Virus record (IMG/VR): IMGVR_UViG_3300046463_000383 | Location: 1-42,340 of that record | Length of the DNA: 42,340 bases | Source: a virus | Reading direction: 5' to 3' (one strand) | Part shown: in pieces, positions 41,562 through 42,340 of the stretch | Numbering within the stretch: position 1 is the first letter of the stretch | How the letters are laid out: every line of letters starts with the position of its first letter | Position numbers and translations under genes: made by a program | The notes under the pieces: generated by a model | What the model was told of the DNA's origin: nothing | The model's database searches: none | Seen by the model: only the letters and a program-made list of their open reading frames with translations

Positions 41562-42340
41562 TGGCTGGCGGCAGCGGAAGCGGTAGTGGGGCAGGCGGTG
41601 ACTCCACAAGTGGCACTAGTTCTACAGCAACCAGCCCTGGCGGCCTCGGCATTGGTGATCCGTCAGGTGCGCCAACAGGCACGAGCACAAACTCGAGCTC
41701 ATTAGGGGGGTTGTTTGGCCCTGCCGGCCAAACATCTGTTGCCCTCGGAGGCCAAGTCGGTCCCGCTACCGGGTTGAGCGGCTTCTCGGTTCAAGGGGTC
41801 AATGCTCCGGGTCCGGCTCCTGCTCCTGGTCCTGGCGGATATGGAACGGCGACGGCGCCTCAAGGCGGCGTCAGCACGGCGGCGACGGTTGGCCCCAGCG
41901 GAGGTACGACGGCAGGTCCGGGCCCAGGCTCGACAGGCGGCGGCAGTAGCGGCGGTCAGGGCGGGTCGGCGGCTAGCGGTCTGGCAGCCCAAGTCGCACA
42001 GTCAACGGCGCTCGCCAATGCCGCGGCCGAGCTTGGCGTCCATGAGAGTGCGTTGAATGTGCTCATTAACGCCATGCACTCAAGCCAAGTCACCCCTCTG
42101 TTTAATACGGGTATGCTTGGCATTGCCAATGGCATGGGGACCAATGCGCTCGCAGGAGTCAATAGGGGCACTACCTCTCCGTTTGGTCAACCAGCGATGG
42201 CCCCGGCGCCCCAGCCGCAGCCAACCCAGCAGCAGCAGAACATCCTGACGCAACTGCGTGCGCTGTTGATGGGCAACACCCTTGGCGGCATGGCCCCAAT
42301 GGGCGCCAACACCCAGTTCGGCTCAACCATGGGGTTCCCT
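41561..42340 (+). CDS. Low-complexity virion protein, N-terminal part (continues at base 1)
   Basis: ATG 41561 shares a base with the stop of the ejection protein gene (TAATG). The frame is open to the end of the window and continues from base 128 to 508 across the circle join, for 386 residues. The N-terminal part is Gly/Ser/Thr/Pro-rich (MAGGSGSGSGAGGDSTSGTS); a helical segment LAAQVAQSTALANAAAELGV then follows, before a Pro/Gln-rich stretch. Disordered composition fits a small virion protein; no family recognised. Confidence 0.75.
   Translation, partial: MAGGSGSGSGAGGDSTSGTSSTATSPGGLGIGDPSGAPTGTSTNSSSLGGLFGPAGQTSVALGGQVGPATGLSGFSVQGVNAPGPAPAPGPGGYGTATAPQGGVSTAATVGPSGGTTAGPGPGSTGGGSSGGQGGSAASGLAAQVAQSTALANAAAELGVHESALNVLINAMHSSQVTPLFNTGMLGIANGMGTNALAGVNRGTTSPFGQPAMAPAPQPQPTQQQQNILTQLRALLMGNTLGGMAPMGANTQFGSTMGFP
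42214..42340. repeat. Terminal direct repeat (right copy)
   Basis: Identical to bases 1-127. Removing one copy gives a 42,213-base circle in which the gene starting at 41561 is intact. Confidence 0.95.

Noticed and set aside
1-42340. Integrase, attachment site or lysogeny module
   Set aside because: No tyrosine or serine recombinase, no parA/parB pair and no tRNA fragment was found; HTH regulators alone do not show that the phage is temperate.

Overview
This window is a complete, circularly assembled genome of a tailed phage (Caudoviricetes, short-tailed/podovirus-like) of about 42.2 kb. The first 127 bases are repeated exactly as the last 127, and one virion gene runs off the right end and continues at the left end in the same frame, so the real molecule is 42,213 bp closed on itself. 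It is GC-rich. The host is very probably an alphaproteobacterium: the phage carries a GcrA-family protein, a family essentially confined to that class. No integrase, RNA polymerase, DNA polymerase or tRNA gene was seen, so transcription and most replication must use host enzymes.

Layout. A leftward early operon (5692 to 2139) carries a recombination module: ERF annealing protein, YqaJ/lambda-type exonuclease, NinB, plus HNH nuclease and small unknowns, almost all joined by ATGA-type overlaps. A divergent control region (5693-5788) with two back-to-back TTGACA boxes separates it from a rightward early operon (5789-8922): an HTH regulator with a HiPIP-like cysteine tail, VRR-NUC nuclease, GcrA-like regulator, a DnaA domain IV protein and a replication-organiser-like protein with iteron-like repeats inside its gene. 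A second rightward block (9366-13575) holds a lipoprotein, a DpdA-like 7-deazaguanine DNA transglycosylase, a holin and many tiny membrane proteins and lipoproteins. A leftward block (15591-13572) has two HTH regulators and a GP88-like gene. An intergenic region with an orphan terminator and a promoter/palindrome (15592-15871) precedes the rightward late region.

The late region runs from 15872 through the circle junction to 2111: small genes, large terminase, two secreted proteins inserted between terminase and portal, portal, membrane proteins, scaffold (with its own near-consensus promoter), N4-gp56-type capsid, neck/tail proteins, a tail protein fused to a glycine-rich adhesin, tail fibres, GNAT-fold protein, internal virion (ejection) proteins including one with a lytic transglycosylase-like N terminus, and finally a PurD-like ATP-grasp enzyme.

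The most notable observations are: (1) a probable overprinted membrane protein gene inside the portal gene (22058-22282), with its own Shine-Dalgarno and a sharply bounded patch of T-ending portal codons; (2) GcrA and DnaA-domain-IV homologues within 1.6 kb, which suggests interference with the alphaproteobacterial cell cycle; (3) a stand-alone DpdA without the 7-deazaguanine synthesis genes; (4) an orphan ATP-grasp enzyme in the virion operon; (5) several repeated or structured non-coding elements. No classical endolysin was recognised.
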